From NCBI RefSeq assembly GCF_026427355.1, contig NZ_CP102665.1, forward strand, positions 310,001-374,000: 64,000 bases of DNA, read 5' to 3'. The stretch is from Sphingobium sp. JS3065 (GTDB lineage: Bacteria > Pseudomonadota > Alphaproteobacteria > Sphingomonadales > Sphingomonadaceae). The notes beneath the pieces are model-generated. The model was given only the letters and a program-made list of their open reading frames with translations. It was not told where the DNA came from and searched no databases. Shown one piece after another: positions 1 through 8,674 of this stretch (its first letter is position 1; the number at the start of each line of letters is the position of its first letter). The translations under genes and the position numbers were made by a program.

Positions 1-60
1 GCGTCTTCCCAAGGTAGCGCCACCGTCAGCGCCAGCGGGACAACACAGATCCAAGCTCGA

Positions 61-3006
61 TCACCGATCCAGGCCACGGCCGCCCTCCCTTTCATTGCCG
101 CGGGTCTGCTGCTCGCGCGCAGGAGCAGGCGTATCCCGTTTGCTGCGACGGTCGCTCAGCAAAGAATGAAGATGGTGATCGAGCGTCTCGAAAACCTTTT
201 GAGCCCGACCAGCGAGCTTGTCCGCCACGCTTTTGGGTTTTGCATTGCGGGTCCAAAGCTCGCGCTCAAGCCGACGATCGCTGCGCTGGCGTCTCTCCCT
301 GTCCTGATCTACCTTCAGTTGCTGGAGATGCGATCCTTGCCTGGCAGCCATTCGATCACGATGATCACGCTCCAGGCGCCCAAGGCCTTCAAGGCCTGAC
401 GTCTTCTCGCCCGATCGCTCATCGAGCCTCTCGACCAGTTTTTCCGGATTCTGGGTCCAGAGCTTTACCCCATATCGGGCGCGGGTGATCGCGGTATAGA
501 AATTCTGCGCGTTCACCAGCGGCGACCCGACAGGCGCCAGGACATAGACCCGGTCATAGGTCTTGGACTGGGCCGAATAGATGGTCTCGGCATAGCCATG
601 ATCCCAGGTCCTGTGCCGGGAAAGATCGATCGTCTGAACCCGTTTGTCGCGATCCCAGCGGATCGTTGCCAGCGAGCCATCGAGCGTCTCGACCGTCCCC
701 CGCTCCGCATTTTTGAGTTGGAGTTCGCGCGACGCCAGGCGCCACTGGATTCGGTCGCCTTCGCTGAGGTCTCTCTTCTCTTCCATAAAGACGTTGACCT
801 GCGAGGCTTTGGTCGAGCGCGGATCCCACAGATGGACGCCGCCCTGCCCATCGACCAACCGGACCAGTTGCCGACCTCGACCGTCCCGCACCATCCCAGC
901 GACGCGGTATTCGCTCGTCCGCCCCAATCCCGCTCCTGGCTGATCGCGGCCGAAGGTCACCACCTGTCCCCTTGAATAAAAGCGCGCCATGCGCTTTTCC
1001 TGATCGCTCAGCCCGCCGGGCGTCAGGACCGAAAGCCGCGTCTCCTTAGCTGCGACGACACCCTCGCGCTGGAGGACCTCCCTGATCTTGCTGTTCACGA
1101 TGAGGCGCGAGGCATTGTCGAGAACAAGAATGTTGGTCGCAGCGCGGCTCCTGGGGATGAGGCGCGTCCATTCCGCGACCACACCCGCAGCCAGCGTGGC
1201 GGCATCCTCACCGCCCACCACCTTGTCGAGCCGGCCAATCGAAGCCGCGTAATCCCCTGCCCTCGCATGCGCGACAGCCTGTCGCATCGCCTCGGTTTCC
1301 TGCCGACGCGACTCCGTCAGTTCGGCCGTTTCCATGCCCAGTTTCTGCATGAGCCAGAAGGCCTTGCCCTGCTCGATCGCGCCGGTCTGCTTGTTGTCGC
1401 CAAGGAGAATGAGGCGAGCGCCAGTGGCCCGGCTGATTTCCAGCACCCGCAACGCCTGGCGGCTTCCCAGCTGCCCCGCCTCGTCGAGAACCAGCACATG
1501 GTTGCCGCTGATTCCATAGCCATCGCCCGCAAGCAGGCTCGCGACCGTGCGCGACTCGATCTGCGCCTTCTCCCCCAGTTCGGCGGCGGCGGACGATGTC
1601 GGCGCCAGGGCGATGAAGGTCGTGCCCGGCAGCGCCGCATCTTTCAGTGATCGGACGAGCGTCGATTTTCCTGCACCCGCGACGCCGTGAAGGCCGGTGA
1701 CCCGGTCACGCGAGGTTCCCATGTCCACCAGCGCCCGTTCCTGCGCCGGAGAAAGCCCCGCCCGCTCCAATATGGGAAGCAGGCGATCGGCGCTCGCCAC
1801 GGGCCGACCGTCCCCGACGGCAAGCGCCAGATGCATGGCGAGAGACTGCTCCAGCCGCACCGTCCGCCGGGTGGTCCGGCCCCGTGTCAGTATCCCATCC
1901 CCAGTCTGGCCACGGGTAGCGAGGAGCTTGCGCCGTTCTTCATGCGCATCGATCAGGGGCCGCAGATCCTGAAAACGGATCTCCCCGACATGGGAGGCTA
2001 GCCCCGCGGTATAGAGACGGCCAAGCGGGTTCACGGCCTCCTTCCCCTCCGATTGCCTTATCCCGAACAGAGCTGCTCGGGCGGCATCGGCGCGGTCGAC
2101 CCGGACGGGATGCTCGCCCGATCGCGCGGCGCCCTCTCTCGCCGCTTCAAGCGGCTTTTCATATGGTCCCAGCCGCCCGCGCCACTGGATGAGCAGCGTA
2201 TCGATCCCGGTCTTCACCTTGGCGCCGCGGGTGGCATAAAAGGATTGGCGGCGCGACGCCTGACCGACCAGACCATGCTGCGCGGCATGTTCATTGATCT
2301 GCTCGGCCCGCTGCGACATCTCCTCGATGAGAGCCTTGGGAACACCCCTGATTTCGAAAAGACCCCGGCGCGGATCGAAGTCTATCTCATAGCCGAGCTC
2401 GCGCAGGCCATGGGCAAGTTCGTTCCTGTAGATCTGCCCGCTGGTCATCTGCTCGGCATACACGGCGCGGGTTTCGAGGCTTGCCACCGGATCGCCCGAT
2501 TGCCCGTTGGTCATGTTGAGGACGACGACATGGGTGTGGAGGTGGGGATCAAGTTCGCGGCTGGCATGTTCGGTGAACCGCGCCCACAGCAATCGGCCCG
2601 TCGTCTCGTGGACAATGTTGCCCTCTTCCCGTTTTCGCAGCTGGGCATGCTCTTCAAGATAGGCGAGCGTCACATCGACCGATCGCTCATGGAGCTGGAC
2701 GATCCGCTCATCCCCCAAGGCGAGCGCCATTACTGATACGGATTTGGGCGCACTGATCGCAAAGTCCCAGCCGGGATGATGCTGGATGCCGTCGGCGCGA
2801 TGTCGGCCCAACTGTTGGCCTGCAACCTTGCCAGCCAGCAGGGACCGAAAGGTTTCAGGATCGACATCGCCCGAAAGGTCGAGCTCGCTCGCCAGGGCAC
2901 CACCCCAGGACGACCGCTCCGCCTCCCCCTTCGTGTAATAATCGCCGATCGCGTAATAGCGCGCAATGTTACCGGGCGAACCCTTCAGGCGGCGCGGATG
3001 CATCAT
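61..3006 (-). CDS. MobF-family conjugative relaxase/helicase (TrwC/TraA-like)
   Basis: Relaxase that would nick oriT and unwind the transferred strand. The 981-aa protein starts with a TrwC-type domain: a tyrosine-rich N-terminus (ARYYAIGDYY, about residues 15-24), the SAPKSVSV motif and the metal-binding histidine cluster DPHLHTHVVV near residue 152. A superfamily-1 helicase follows, with Walker A GVAGAGKST, a LDEAGQL Walker B and a C-terminal YTAITRARYGVKL motif. Length and order fit compact MobF relaxases of alphaproteobacterial plasmids. The start overlaps the coupling-protein stop by 4 nt (ATGA), so the two are translationally coupled. ATG codons at positions 1 and 2 are both possible. 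The arginine- and lysine-rich tail (about 900-981) has no recognised domain. Confidence 0.93.
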   Translation of the reverse strand: MMHPRRLKGSPGNIARYYAIGDYYTKGEAERSSWGGALASELDLSGDVDPETFRSLLAGKVAGQQLGRHRADGIQHHPGWDFAISAPKSVSVMALALGDERIVQLHERSVDVTLAYLEEHAQLRKREEGNIVHETTGRLLWARFTEHASRELDPHLHTHVVVLNMTNGQSGDPVASLETRAVYAEQMTSGQIYRNELAHGLRELGYEIDFDPRRGLFEIRGVPKALIEEMSQRAEQINEHAAQHGLVGQASRRQSFYATRGAKVKTGIDTLLIQWRGRLGPYEKPLEAAREGAARSGEHPVRVDRADAARAALFGIRQSEGKEAVNPLGRLYTAGLASHVGEIRFQDLRPLIDAHEERRKLLATRGQTGDGILTRGRTTRRTVRLEQSLAMHLALAVGDGRPVASADRLLPILERAGLSPAQERALVDMGTSRDRVTGLHGVAGAGKSTLVRSLKDAALPGTTFIALAPTSSAAAELGEKAQIESRTVASLLAGDGYGISGNHVLVLDEAGQLGSRQALRVLEISRATGARLILLGDNKQTGAIEQGKAFWLMQKLGMETAELTESRRQETEAMRQAVAHARAGDYAASIGRLDKVVGGEDAATLAAGVVAEWTRLIPRSRAATNILVLDNASRLIVNSKIREVLQREGVVAAKETRLSVLTPGGLSDQEKRMARFYSRGQVVTFGRDQPGAGLGRTSEYRVAGMVRDGRGRQLVRLVDGQGGVHLWDPRSTKASQVNVFMEEKRDLSEGDRIQWRLASRELQLKNAERGTVETLDGSLATIRWDRDKRVQTIDLSRHRTWDHGYAETIYSAQSKTYDRVYVLAPVGSPLVNAQNFYTAITRARYGVKLWTQNPEKLVERLDERSGEKTSGLEGLGRLERDHRDRMAARQGSHLQQLKVDQDRERRQRSDRRLERELWTRNAKPKSVADKLAGRAQKVFETLDHHLHSLLSDRRSKRDTPAPAREQQTRGNEREGGRGLDR

Positions 3007-5009
3007 GCCGGCCTCGCATCACTACGGTCGCCCGATACGCGCCCGTGCTGCCGAAGGCGGAAGCCGCTCGTCCTTCCAAGGAGTCTGGGCAGTGCTCTTT
3101 CCGCGTTTTCATTTTCGCCCTCCGCAGGATCGGATGAGGAGCCATGCACGCTGATCTCGTCATGCGCGGGCGTGCTGCCCTCGTCCGCTTCGAGAGGGAG
3201 TTCGGGCGCTTCGCTCTTCTTTGCCCGTCGCCGTCTGGATGGCGGTGCCGGAGGTTGGGGAGCTGATGGCCTATCGCTATCCGGGTCGAGGCGGACGGGT
3301 GGCACGAGCCGCTCTACGAATGCGGCCTGCGGACTAGGCAAGGCATTATATCGATCGGTGAACCGCACGACCGGAAGGTTCCGACCGAACCGGAGGAAGC
3401 CCACAAGATTGGGAAGATTGGTGACCTCGGTATGCATCACCAGCGGGCGGGTCACCTGCATCCGCGACAGGTTGACCCCGTCGCGCATATCGTTGACGCC
3501 ATAGGACATGCCCTCATTGGCCTCGACCTGTTCGACCTGCCCCAGATTTTCCGAAACATGCTTGGCCGTGGGAGTGTCGTTGGCGCGCAGAGCCACCCAG
3601 GTCGAGCAATAGCCGGTGATCGCCGCGGCATCCTGAATGCCGTAGGTCGCTTCCAATTGCGGGTAGGACTGAAACCCCAATATGCCGCAGCCGCCATATT
3701 TGCGCGCGCGGGCGAGAAAGTCGCTGAGCGACGGCAGTTTCTGCAGCGTCGGGAGCTCGTCGATGACGCAATAAAGGCGGCGCTTACGATCCGGCGGGAG
3801 GCTCATGATGGCGCTGATCGCGATGTCGAGCCAGACGGTCACAAGAGGCCGGAGGGAGGGAAGCTGGTCCGCCTTCACGGTGATGAAGAGCCAGCTGTCA
3901 TCCTCCTCGTTCGCGACCCAGTCCCGGATCGAGAAGCCATCGGCCGTGTCATCGAGATAGGAGAAGCTGCGCATCACCGAGGCCAGTTCAGCCCGGATAC
4001 CGGCCGACGTACGGTCGCCTTCCATCGAGATGAAGGCTGCGGCATCGGTGCCTTCGGCAAAGCTTGCCAGCGTCTTCAGGGGGCTGCGCAGCACCGTTTC
4101 CAGGAGCGCGGAAACCAACGTCCGCTCATGCCGGGCGAGCTTGCGCAGGACCGCCACCAGCGTGCCGCGGGCCGCCTTCGCCCAGAAGGGATCGCCGCCT
4201 TTGTCTGGGATCGTCGACTCCGCGATCTGATCATAATGATAGTCACGCGGCACATCGACCCAGGGCGACCAGCAGTCGGAGCGGTCGTCCAGCGGATTGA
4301 GCAGAATGTCGTGCCCTGGCCGGTAGAATTTCTCAACGAAAGTGCCAGCCGTGTCATAAACGATCGCCCGCTTGCCTTGCTTTCGCATGCCGTCCAGCAT
4401 CTTGACGATGATGTTGGTCTTGCCCGTGCCGGGTGCACCACAGATGAGGATATGCTCAGGCTCGAAGGCGTCGGGAACAGGCACGCCGCCGATCGGAAAG
4501 CTGCCCTTCCGGCTGCGCCACAATTGCCGCCGCAGTTGCCGCGCGGTGCCAAAGCGCGCACCGCGAAGAAACTGATTGGAGCCGAGGCCCTTCCCTGTCC
4601 GGGTGAAGTAGAACCAGGCCCAGCCCAGCATCAGGAGGGCCAAGGCGCCCGCCAATGCCGCGCCGTACACCAGATGATGCTCCATCGCCTGCAGGGTATT
4701 CCTGGCGGTGCGGGAGCCCAGCAAGGCATCGGACGTCGTCCAATATTGGCTCCCCGATGGGGTCCGAAAGAGGACCGGCGCGCCACCAGGAACGTCGCTT
4801 TTGAGCGTCGCCTCGGCGATCTTGACGGCGACAAAGCGCTGATAGTCGGTGGACTTCTCCAGCACATACCAGAAGGTGCCGCCGACCCAGATGGCGATCC
4901 CCGCCAGCAGGGTCTGGAAGAAAACCTGCGTGGTCATGCGGACATTGTGGACGATGGCCTGCCCGCCTCTCGTCCAGGAACCCAACGTATCGTTCCGGAA
5001 GATGCTCAC
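3003..5009 (-). CDS. Type IV coupling protein (TraD/TrwB/VirD4-like)
   Basis: Inner-membrane ATPase that would hand the relaxase-DNA complex to a type IV secretion channel. The 668-aa protein has two N-terminal membrane segments (about residues 25-50 and 95-115), then the ATPase domain with Walker A GAPGTGKTN (about 192) and a Walker-B-like LYCVIDELPTL. A proline-, serine- and acid-rich tail follows from about residue 590. The start is GTG, overlapping the upstream stop as GTGA, with a good ribosome site (GGAGG, 7 nt spacing). It sits directly before the relaxase, the usual TraD-TraI order. No type IV secretion channel genes lie in this window. Confidence 0.92.
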   Translation of the reverse strand: MSIFRNDTLGSWTRGGQAIVHNVRMTTQVFFQTLLAGIAIWVGGTFWYVLEKSTDYQRFVAVKIAEATLKSDVPGGAPVLFRTPSGSQYWTTSDALLGSRTARNTLQAMEHHLVYGAALAGALALLMLGWAWFYFTRTGKGLGSNQFLRGARFGTARQLRRQLWRSRKGSFPIGGVPVPDAFEPEHILICGAPGTGKTNIIVKMLDGMRKQGKRAIVYDTAGTFVEKFYRPGHDILLNPLDDRSDCWSPWVDVPRDYHYDQIAESTIPDKGGDPFWAKAARGTLVAVLRKLARHERTLVSALLETVLRSPLKTLASFAEGTDAAAFISMEGDRTSAGIRAELASVMRSFSYLDDTADGFSIRDWVANEEDDSWLFITVKADQLPSLRPLVTVWLDIAISAIMSLPPDRKRRLYCVIDELPTLQKLPSLSDFLARARKYGGCGILGFQSYPQLEATYGIQDAAAITGYCSTWVALRANDTPTAKHVSENLGQVEQVEANEGMSYGVNDMRDGVNLSRMQVTRPLVMHTEVTNLPNLVGFLRFGRNLPVVRFTDRYNALPSPQAAFVERLVPPVRLDPDSDRPSAPQPPAPPSRRRRAKKSEAPELPLEADEGSTPAHDEISVHGSSSDPAEGENENAERALPRLLGRTSGFRLRQHGRVSGDRSDARPA

Positions 5010-5308
5010 TGGAGTACCTCCTCGGGATCGAGAAGGCCCCGCTCCAGAAGCAGGGCGCGCGCATCTTCCATTCCCTTCTCGAGAATATCGGGCCGGCGCG
5101 CGCTGACTGATGCGGCAAGGATGGCGAAGACCTGGATGAGGATCGCCTGCACTTCGTCGAAGCGGCCATGATAGCCCGCCGCGTCCATGCCTTCATAGCG
5201 GTTGAGAATGTCCCGGACATAGTCGGGTATGGTCGTGCCAGCTGCCTGAGCGCCGACGACGAGACGCCCGAAGAGGGCGTCCTTGAACCTGATGGTAATT
5301 CTGGGCAA
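5006..5308 (-). CDS. Small ribbon-helix-helix-like mobilisation accessory protein
   Basis: First gene of the mobilisation operon, about 100 aa. The N-terminus (PRITIRFKDALFGRL then an AAGTTIPDYVRDIL helix) looks like a ribbon-helix-helix DNA-binding domain, followed by helices. Such proteins bind oriT and assist the relaxase or repress the operon. That role is inferred from position. I place the start at TTG 5308 because AGGAG lies 8 nt upstream and the protein then begins at the beta-strand. The open frame continues back to an ATG at 5374, but the added residues are basic and unlike the rest. The stop overlaps the coupling-protein GTG. Confidence 0.72.
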   Translation of the reverse strand: MPRITIRFKDALFGRLVVGAQAAGTTIPDYVRDILNRYEGMDAAGYHGRFDEVQAILIQVFAILAASVSARRPDILEKGMEDARALLLERGLLDPEEVLQ

Positions 5309-5613
5309 GCGCCGAACTCCTGTTCGTCGCCTGGTCAATCGTGATGAAGCGCGGCCGTTATAACCGGATTTCAACCTGATCTCAATTGATTACATGTGTT
5401 CAGAGGGGCAGCCAAACGGTGCCAAGGCAGATCAAGGACTTAACTACTTGGCCGTCCGAAACGACAGCCAAAGCGTGCCAGGGGGCGTCAATCAGCGCCA
5501 TCAGCGTAAGACCTGTATTCGGCCGGAAACCCGCGCAAATGCTGGTGATTCGCGCCCGCAGCACCCGTGCGTACGGTGCATTACAAAACGCCCCCGGCGT
5601 GCGTCCCCTCCTC

Positions 5614-5633
5614 GCAGCGCGTTCGCGCGCTGC
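5614..5633. repeat. Perfect 8-bp hairpin with TTCG loop
   Basis: GCAGCGCG, loop TTCG, CGCGCTGC. On the plus strand this is a UUCG tetraloop hairpin of high stability. It could end transcripts of the minus-strand gene that stops at 5754, or belong to oriT. No T-run follows on either strand. Confidence 0.55.
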
Positions 5634-5673
5634 GCAGGCTTCGAGCCGGAAGGCGCGGGCCTCTTGGAAGAAT

Positions 5674-5702
5674 GGCCATGGGGGCTCAATGTCCCCATGG
5701 CC
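5674..5702. repeat. Perfect 10-bp inverted repeat
   Basis: GGCCATGGGG and CCCCATGGCC separated by 9 nt. It lies 52 nt beyond the stop of the minus-strand small gene, so it may be a terminator, or an oriT arm for the adjacent relaxase. Confidence 0.55.
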
Positions 5703-5753
5703 CTGCCCCTGAACAAGCGAAAAGCCGGAGGGGCGCGCGACCCCTCCTGACCT

Positions 5754-5969
5754 TCAGATTTCGTCGACCAGCCTTCCCGGTACGGTGTGGACGATCCGCT
5801 CGATGAGCGTCTCGGGAAGCGTCGAATAATCCCCCTCGTCGATGGCGACATAGCCCTGCTCGCCGTCATCCAGGACATGCTGGTCGAAGTAACTCGAAGC
5901 GGCGCGGCGTTCAGCGTTGCGGAGTGCGGCGAGAAAAGCGCTATGATTGTAAGCATTCGTCATCTGCAT
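5754..5969 (-). CDS. Small conserved plasmid-type protein, function unknown
   Basis: 71-aa protein beginning MQMTNAYNHSAF and rich in acidic and aromatic residues (EQGYVAIDEGDYSTLPE). I do not recognise a family. The start is fixed by AGGAGG 5 nt upstream of ATG 5969. A longer open frame exists, but the upstream part is low-complexity Pro/Arg sequence without a ribosome site. It lies between the mobilisation operon and the antirestriction genes, on the same strand as both, as small orphan genes of sphingomonad plasmids often do. Confidence 0.6.
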   Translation of the reverse strand: MQMTNAYNHSAFLAALRNAERRAASSYFDQHVLDDGEQGYVAIDEGDYSTLPETLIERIVHTVPGRLVDEI

Positions 5970-6078
5970 GGGAGCCTCCTTCATCTGGAAAAGACGGGAG
6001 GTCCGGCGGCGGGCCGACAAGCCCGGGTCAAGGAGCGCCGGTGCAGCCGGCGACCGCGCAGCGGGCGGTGGAGGAACC

Positions 6079-6131
6079 GATTTAGTTGCCGCCGCTGCCG
6101 CGCGAAGCGTGGCGGAGGCGGCGGCTAAATT
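6079..6131. repeat. Long imperfect stem-loop
   Basis: The arm starting GATTTAGTTGCCGCCG pairs with GGCGGCGGCTAAAT across a short GC-rich loop. Most mismatches are G-U compatible. It lies about 110 nt upstream of the 71-aa gene on the minus strand, so it could be a leader structure or attenuator of that gene. Confidence 0.5.
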
Positions 6132-6234
6132 GGAGGGGCCACGGATCCTTGAGGCGGGTGAAGGCAGCCTGCCAAGATGGGACTTTTGTGAAGTATCTAT
6201 GTGTGGCCTCCCCCCCCGCCGAGGCGTAGCGCCG

Positions 6235-6254
6235 TGCGGACCGGCCGGTCCGCA
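6235..6254. repeat. Perfect 20-bp palindrome
   Basis: TGCGGACCGGCCGGTCCGCA is fully self-complementary without a spacer. Uninterrupted palindromes of this size suit a dimeric DNA-binding protein (operator or partition site) better than a terminator. No gene starts within 200 nt, so its user is unknown. Confidence 0.55.
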
Positions 6255-6352
6255 TGACACGCGAGCGAGGCGGAAAGGCTCCCCCCTCAGGGATGCCACC
6301 CACAAAGACAGCAACAGTCGTCAATGCTGGTCAGCGTGCAGACGCCCGGCTC

Positions 6353-6440
6353 CTAGTCCGGCTCTTCCTCGCCATCGCCGTAACCGAACTCGGCGGCGAT
6401 CCGCAGCGCCTTATCCCGCAGCAAAGTGCAAGAGCGTGAA
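6353..6440 (-). pseudogene. Truncated gene tail, protein unknown
   Basis: Read on the minus strand, this stretch ends in a protein-like tail (LLRDKALRIAAEFGYG, then acidic residues) and a TAG at 6355-6353. No start exists upstream: the frame runs back into the IS21-like end at 6452-6503. It looks like the 3-prime end of a plasmid gene cut by a transposition event. The evidence is composition and protein-like character only. Confidence 0.35.
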
Positions 6441-6451
6441 CCGCAACCGTT

Positions 6452-6503
6452 CAGGGGGTCAACTTTGGACGCCCATCACCCCAAAACTGGGGTCAACATT
6501 GCA
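6452..6503. mobile_element. Remnant terminus resembling IS21-family ends
   Basis: Contains two GGGGTCAAC direct repeats (about 6456 and 6490) around a CACCCCAAAACTGGGG dyad, and finishes at a GCA. Multiple short end repeats of this kind with a TG...CA boundary are typical of IS21-family elements. No istA or istB gene is present, so only an end remains. The assignment is from memory of similar ends. Confidence 0.35.
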
Positions 6504-6622
6504 GGCTTATTCACAGATAGCATTTTGCCGTCCGTGTGCACCGTGCTGATGGAATTGTCGGTCATGTCATCCCCTATGTTGGCGGCGGGATTGCCCGGTG
6601 CGATCCCGCCTCCGTGCCGTGT

Positions 6623-7048
6623 TCAGTCTATGGCCTTGCCGCTTTCGGGTTCGTCGGGGAGGTTCCCGGCGATGGCCCAGATGAGGGGTTGGGCCTGGAT
6701 GATGGAACCTGCGACCCGCGCCGCGTCCGCCCAAAGGGACAGCGGAACAAGTCCGCTAAAGCCGATGTCCCGCTCGATCCGAAGCCCAAAGGGAAGGCGA
6801 AGGGCCGTGATCTCCGTGAGGCTGAAATAGCCCAGTTCAGGACACCCAAAGCCAAGGTCAGCGAGCCCAAACATGGCGTCGCCATCCTCGCAAAGCTCGG
6901 TCACAAGCCATGTCGCCGCGCCCACGGGATTGAAGAATTTGACCACTGGCACCGGGTCCGGCTCCCTTTCGCCCTTCTCCTGCGCGGCACGGCGCGCTGC
7001 GGTGTTCGCCTGAAGGGCTGCGATATGCTGGGGTTCAAGGAGGATCAT
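6623..7048 (-). CDS. DUF2958 family protein
   Basis: 141 aa starting MILLEPQHIAALQAN. The motifs PVVKFFNPVGAATWL and GLADLGFGCPELGYFSL are characteristic of DUF2958, a family carried with ArdC-type antirestriction genes on alphaproteobacterial plasmids. No activity is known to me. The start ATG 7048 overlaps the ardC stop (ATGA), so the two are coupled. A longer frame to 7192 is only ardC read in another phase. Confidence 0.85.
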   Translation of the reverse strand: MILLEPQHIAALQANTAARRAAQEKGEREPDPVPVVKFFNPVGAATWLVTELCEDGDAMFGLADLGFGCPELGYFSLTEITALRLPFGLRIERDIGFSGLVPLSLWADAARVAGSIIQAQPLIWAIAGNLPDEPESGKAID

Positions 7049-7989
7049 GCGGCCAGCCTCCCTTCGATGGTCATCGCTTCCTCGCCCGATTGCGCCGGGG
7101 GCAGGAAGCCCAGAAGAAAGTCGGCGGCCTTGCTCGCCTGACTGGCGGCGCGGAAAATGGCGCGGGCATCCTCGCGAAGGACGGAAAGCCACGATCCCAG
7201 ATAGTCGCTATGGCGGACGGTCGGCACGATCCCCAATTCGGCGCAAAGGAAGGCGCTCCCCATTTCCGCGATCAGTTCCTCGCGGGCATAATCGGGGCTG
7301 CCGAATCCGGTCTTGGGCAGGCGGTCGAGGCGCGAGCGATGACCAGAAAAATGGGTCAGTTCATGGAGGACCGTCCGATACCAGTTGATGGGTTCATAAT
7401 AGACTTCGGGCGGAGGAACGCAGATTTGATCGGTGGCCGGGGCATAATAGGCGTCGCTCCCGCCGATGCGGATTTCCGCACCGGTCGCATCGATCAATGC
7501 TTGCGCGCGGGGGATCAGGACCGCCGCATTATGCGTGGTTCTGATCCGGGCGGGTTCCAAATCCACCCCCTCGATCTGGTCCAGATTGAAGACCGTGAAG
7601 CGCTTCAGGAATGCGACCTGCCGGGCCTCGTCGCCGTCCCGTATCGGGTCGCCGTCCTTGGCCTTGGGCGTGAATTTGTCGGCATAGCAGACGGTCGTGC
7701 CCTGCTCGCCCTTGCGGACATGCCCCCCAAGCGCGACCACCTGCCGATAGGTAAGCCAGCCCTGCGACTGATAGCCCCGCTCGAAAAGGGTGCTCCAGAG
7801 AATGAGTATGTTTATGCCTGAATAGCGCCGTCCGGTTCCGGCGTTGCGCGGCAGGCCAAGCGTTGCCTTGCCATCATCCCAAGGCTTGACCCATGGCAGG
7901 GTTCCCGCTTCCAGTTCGGCAATGATGCGCTCCGTCACTTCGGCGTAGAGGGTGGAACCAAAGCGCTGCGGCTGATCCTGATAACTCAT
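7045..7989 (-). CDS. ardC: ArdC-family antirestriction protein
   Basis: 314 aa. The N-terminal half is the ssDNA-binding ArdC domain (ERIIAELEAGTLPWVKPWD and GINILILW). The C-terminal half is a zinc-metallopeptidase-like domain with HELTHFSGH near residue 210 and a downstream EELIAEMGSAFL helix supplying the third ligand. ArdC proteins protect incoming single-stranded plasmid DNA from host restriction after conjugation, which fits the relaxase and coupling protein nearby. AGGAG lies 8 nt before the ATG. DUF2958 follows with a 4-nt overlap. Confidence 0.92.
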   Translation of the reverse strand: MSYQDQPQRFGSTLYAEVTERIIAELEAGTLPWVKPWDDGKATLGLPRNAGTGRRYSGINILILWSTLFERGYQSQGWLTYRQVVALGGHVRKGEQGTTVCYADKFTPKAKDGDPIRDGDEARQVAFLKRFTVFNLDQIEGVDLEPARIRTTHNAAVLIPRAQALIDATGAEIRIGGSDAYYAPATDQICVPPPEVYYEPINWYRTVLHELTHFSGHRSRLDRLPKTGFGSPDYAREELIAEMGSAFLCAELGIVPTVRHSDYLGSWLSVLREDARAIFRAASQASKAADFLLGFLPPAQSGEEAMTIEGRLAA

Positions 7990-8029
7990 CGTTCTTACTC
8001 CTGTCGCATCGCACCGGCCGCCGGAACGG

Positions 8030-8180
8030 CGGGGGTGGGCGGCAGGAGCGAACCGACAGGCCCGCCGGCCGAGGCGGGCGGCACCCGCAGGGCCGCAACG
8101 CAGTGAAGGAGTTGGGGCTTAAGCCCCGAACTTGCGGCTCGCCGCGGTGGGCCTATAGGGCAGCGACGCCCACCCCCGCC
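8030..8180. repeat. Leader repeat copy A (upstream of ardC)
   Basis: Diverged copy of the block at 10537-10682, same orientation. Shared cores are GGGTGGGCGGCA, GAGCGAACCG, GAGGCGGGCGGCA and AGGGCAGCGACGCCCA, in the same order and nearly the same spacing. It lies just upstream of the ardC start on the minus strand, so it would be in the promoter or leader. The rest of 7990-8392 holds no gene that I can support. Confidence 0.6.
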
Positions 8181-8392
8181 TCCCCGGAGGCCGAGCAAAC
8201 CAACCGGCAAACATCGCCGCGCCCTGGCGCGGTGGCCGCCCGACCTTTTCGCGCTGCCACCCGCAGCGCTCCGCATTCCCTGATCAAGGCATTGGATGGA
8301 CGAAGCGGCGCATCAGGGAAAAACCGTCGCGGGATGCACCTGCTCAAACACTGCCGGGCGGCCGAGCCGCCCGGCGCGATTTCCTCCCTGCA

Positions 8393-8611
8393 TCAGCCCC
8401 CGAGATGCACGGCTTCGTCGAGATGGGCGAGCGCGGCAGCGAAATGTTCCTCGACGTCCCAGACCGAGCAGCCAAGACGGAAGGCGATTTCGGGGAAGGT
8501 AAAGTCGTCCTTCACGTGGAGATAATAGGTGATGCGGGGGAGATAGTTGAGGGTAGCGAGACCGATGCGGAAGCGGTCGGCCATGCAGCCTTCGGGCCTG
8601 CGGGCAGCCAT
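8393..8611 (-). CDS. Small protein with a possible helix-turn-helix
   Basis: 72 aa. ATG 8611 is chosen because AAGGAA sits 7 nt upstream; an upstream ATG at 8632 lacks one. The C-terminal half (FTFPEIAFRLGCSVWDVEEHF) looks like a sigma-region-4-type helix-turn-helix, and the N-terminal half has RITYYLHVKDD. It lies between ParB and ArdC on the same strand and could be a small regulator. I do not recognise the family. Confidence 0.55.
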   Translation of the reverse strand: MAARRPEGCMADRFRIGLATLNYLPRITYYLHVKDDFTFPEIAFRLGCSVWDVEEHFAAALAHLDEAVHLGG

Positions 8612-8674
8612 GAGACGGTTCCTTTCATGCAAAAAGGCAGGCGGCGGAACGGACCGCCACCTGCCCTGTGGTGA

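Larger units (their letters stand above)
5309..5753. other. Non-coding region upstream of the mobilisation operon, oriT candidate
   Basis: About 445 nt without a convincing gene on either strand. It holds two strong hairpins (5614-5633 and 5674-5702) and lies directly upstream of the relaxase operon, where oriT and the operon promoter are usually found. I could not identify a nic consensus, so the oriT assignment rests on position and structure only. Confidence 0.4.

Noticed and set aside
166..3504. Plus-strand open frames opposite the relaxase and coupling protein (166-488, 598-975, 2053-2736, 2776-3504)
   Set aside because: They mirror the high-GC codon usage of the minus-strand genes, have no ribosome sites and no domain-like motifs.
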